A DNA stretch of 5,620 nt from Polaromonas sp. (GTDB lineage Bacteria > Pseudomonadota > Gammaproteobacteria > Burkholderiales > Burkholderiaceae_C). The stretch covers positions 1-5,620 of the forward strand of contig JAHFQQ010000224.1 of the NCBI GenBank assembly GCA_023259235.1, written 5' to 3'. Below the pieces are notes generated by a model. It had not been told where the DNA came from. It worked only from the letters and a program-made list of their open reading frames with translations, and made no database searches. Positions 5,524-5,620 of this stretch are shown here, piece after piece. The position numbers were made by a program, and so were the translations under genes. How positions within the stretch are numbered: position 1 is the stretch's first letter; the number at the start of each line of letters is the position of its first letter.

Positions 5524-5620
5524 ATGATACCTAGTCCCGTCCAAGTCGCGCTCGCCGCTGTATTGGTTTTGTCCGGAACCGCCTTCGCGCAGACGGCTGC
5601 GCCGGCTGCGGAGCCGCAAG
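5524..5620 (+). CDS. Exported protein with N-terminal signal peptide (3' partial)
   Basis: Thirty-two codons are present before the window ends. The start ATG has GGAG (5514-5517) 6 bases upstream, and no other in-frame ATG lies between the predicted sigma-54 start and this codon. The product begins MIPSPVQVALAAVLVLSG, a hydrophobic stretch, followed by T-A-F-A|Q-T, a good signal peptidase I site after Ala22, and then an Ala/Pro-rich segment. The n-region lacks Lys or Arg, which is unusual for a Sec signal. The family cannot be read from this much sequence. From remembered gene order near yifB in Comamonadaceae, and from the nitrogen-type promoter, a TorF-type putative porin or an ammonium transporter next to glnK are guesses worth testing. 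Confidence 0.75.
   Translation, partial: MIPSPVQVALAAVLVLSGTAFAQTAAPAAEPQ

Noticed and set aside
1..5620. A new defence, CRISPR or mobile genetic system
   Set aside because: All coding sequence is accounted for by split MetH, ComM and a truncated exported protein. There is no repeat-spacer pattern, transposase, integrase or toxin-antitoxin pair. The unusual content is regulatory and repeat-derived.

Overview
The window reads as a GC-rich betaproteobacterial chromosome segment, most likely Burkholderiales and probably Comamonadaceae (Polaromonas/Rhodoferax/Variovorax-like). The grounds are strong G/C bias at third codon positions, a cobalamin-dependent methionine synthase encoded as two separate genes, an S-adenosylhomocysteine (SAH) riboswitch of the type found mainly in beta- and gammaproteobacteria, and short repeat-like insertions resembling those common in this family. 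The genus is inferred, not proven.

Layout. Positions 1-739 (+) hold the 3' part of a stand-alone homocysteine S-methyltransferase, equivalent to the N-terminal domain of one-piece MetH. Positions 740-903 hold a regulatory leader: an extended -10 promoter, a complete SAH riboswitch aptamer, and a hairpin that covers the Shine-Dalgarno sequence of the next gene. Positions 904-3777 (+) encode the rest of MetH: the methyltetrahydrofolate, cobalamin and AdoMet reactivation domains. This protein carries two in-frame insertions relative to E. coli MetH, and both look like absorbed repeat elements. Positions 3790-5334 (-) encode the ComM/YifB AAA+ ATPase, convergent with metH. Positions 5335-5523 form a divergent intergenic region with a very good sigma-54 promoter and two NtrC-like dyads. 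From 5524 (+) a gene begins for an exported protein with a signal peptide; it is cut by the window end.

How it works together. The two MetH parts together would remethylate homocysteine to methionine. SAH is the product of AdoMet-dependent methylation and the precursor of homocysteine, so an SAH-activated switch on the second gene ties synthesis of the B12 machinery to the load on the methyl cycle. The leader suggests translational activation: the 3' strand of aptamer helix P4 overlaps the base of the hairpin that masks the ribosome binding site, so the two cannot fully form together. The right-hand end is a separate unit. Its sigma-54 promoter and NtrC-like sites suggest that the truncated exported-protein gene is nitrogen-regulated.

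No mobile element with a transposase, tRNA, rRNA or CRISPR array was seen. The most notable features are the riboswitch placed between the two halves of a split enzyme, the repeat-derived insertions inside metH, and the sigma-54 promoter at the right edge.
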